Shown here: positions 63,826-64,000 of the stretch, in pieces
Layout: the number at the start of each line of letters is the position of its first letter
How positions within the stretch are numbered: position 1 is the stretch's first letter
Origin: Bathynomus jamesi
Taxonomy: Eukaryota; Arthropoda; Malacostraca; Isopoda; Cirolanidae
NCBI GenBank assembly: GCA_023014485.1
Contig: JAJOZX010002715.1
Location: 561,516-625,515 of the forward strand
Direction: 5' to 3'
DNA: 64,000 nucleotides
Notes under the pieces: model-generated
Databases searched by the model: none
What the model was told of the DNA's origin: nothing
What the model saw: only the letters and a program-made list of their open reading frames with translations
Made by a program: the position numbers and the translations under genes

Positions 63826-64000
63826 GTGTTGCAGGATTATTATTATGAGCATGGTCCACCTTGGAATCCTCCACAACACCCATTGGAATTACGGAGAGAT
63901 GATGGATGAATTGATCACCTCTCCCAAGAGGTATCGCCTTTTAAATAATGCCTGACACATAAAAGACCTAAAAATGATGAGACAACCTGGAGTATTGGTA
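63763..64000 (+). pseudogene. gypsy-2 OTU-like domain (start)
   Basis: Immediately after RNase H: VDGGGDSLFMSLV, a stop, then LQDYYYEHGPPWNPPQHPLE, and in a shifted frame MMDELITSPKRYRLL. Residue order matches the domain at 36885-37395 (GGDSLIECLW, LVEELLSHPTKY). Ser again occupies the position of the OTU catalytic Cys. The His-bearing end lies beyond the window. Confidence 0.55.

Larger units (their letters stand above)
57836..64000 (+). mobile_element. Ty3/gypsy retrotransposon, second family (5' part)
   Basis: Plus strand. LTR-like region about 57836-59401 (start uncertain; it includes a C run at about 57847-57866 and a G run near 58867), primer-like site TGGCATCTCCAGCGGGA at 59409-59425, gag to about 61020, protease, RT, RNase H, and the start of an OTU-like domain at the window edge. 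Many stops. It interrupts the LINE fragment to its left. The second LTR is outside the window. Confidence 0.8.

Noticed and set aside
1..64000. CRISPR arrays, bacterial operons, tRNA or rRNA genes
   Set aside because: No spaced direct-repeat arrays, Shine-Dalgarno-led gene clusters or cloverleaf/rRNA signatures were seen.

Overview
This is a repeat-dominated piece of an animal genome. No prokaryotic operons, rRNA, tRNA or CRISPR arrays are visible. Nearly every recognisable coding stretch belongs to a transposable element, and most carry stops or frameshifts. Element types (CR1 LINEs with an esterase ORF1, Penelope-like elements with GIY-YIG and hammerhead-like motifs, DD41D mariners, an Academ-like transposon, Ty3/gypsy elements) point to an invertebrate. 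The degenerate LINE at 20.5-21.5 kb resembles a type I know from decapod crustaceans, so an arthropod, perhaps a decapod, is my best guess (inference).

Layout. 1-6874: minus-strand Ty3/gypsy copy A (LTR at 5717-6874), split by a DNA transposon (402-3086) with a perfect 8-bp target duplication; the LTR sits inside a DD41D mariner whose remainder runs to 7478. 7815-15102: 7.3-kb Academ-like transposon with ~575-bp inverted repeats, itself split by a BED-finger hAT element (11124-11933). 15160-20430: CR1 LINE, almost intact apart from one stop in ORF2. 20.5-21.5 kb: degenerate LINE. 21.5-24.4 kb: mostly unassigned, holding one possible host exon (23678-23879). 24451-25405: foldback made of two inverted mariner halves. 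25431-27643: Tc1 element with a Tigger-like element nested in its left end.

27664-43352: a DD41D mariner interrupted by a complete 14.5-kb gypsy element (28484-42997, minus strand), which is interrupted by a second member of the 8-bp-duplication family (30853-34133) and a small MITE (38464-38678). 43408-48937: mariner, third family member, second DD41D mariner, two MITEs. 49440-50800: Penelope-like element. 50833-51732: fourth family member, cut by a CR1 copy (51733-55985), which is cut by a DD37E-type Tc1/mariner element (52030-53408). 57019-57835: another LINE. From about 57.8 kb to the end: a plus-strand gypsy element of a different family.

Most notable: (i) the gypsy elements carry an OTU-protease-like domain after RNase H, with Ser where the catalytic Cys is expected, and the complete copy has a second aspartic-protease-like domain before integrase; (ii) four related DNA transposons share TIRs, subterminal inverted repeats, 8-bp duplications and a DDE-type protein with a C-x2-H motif that I cannot place in a named superfamily; (iii) nesting up to three levels deep gives relative insertion ages.
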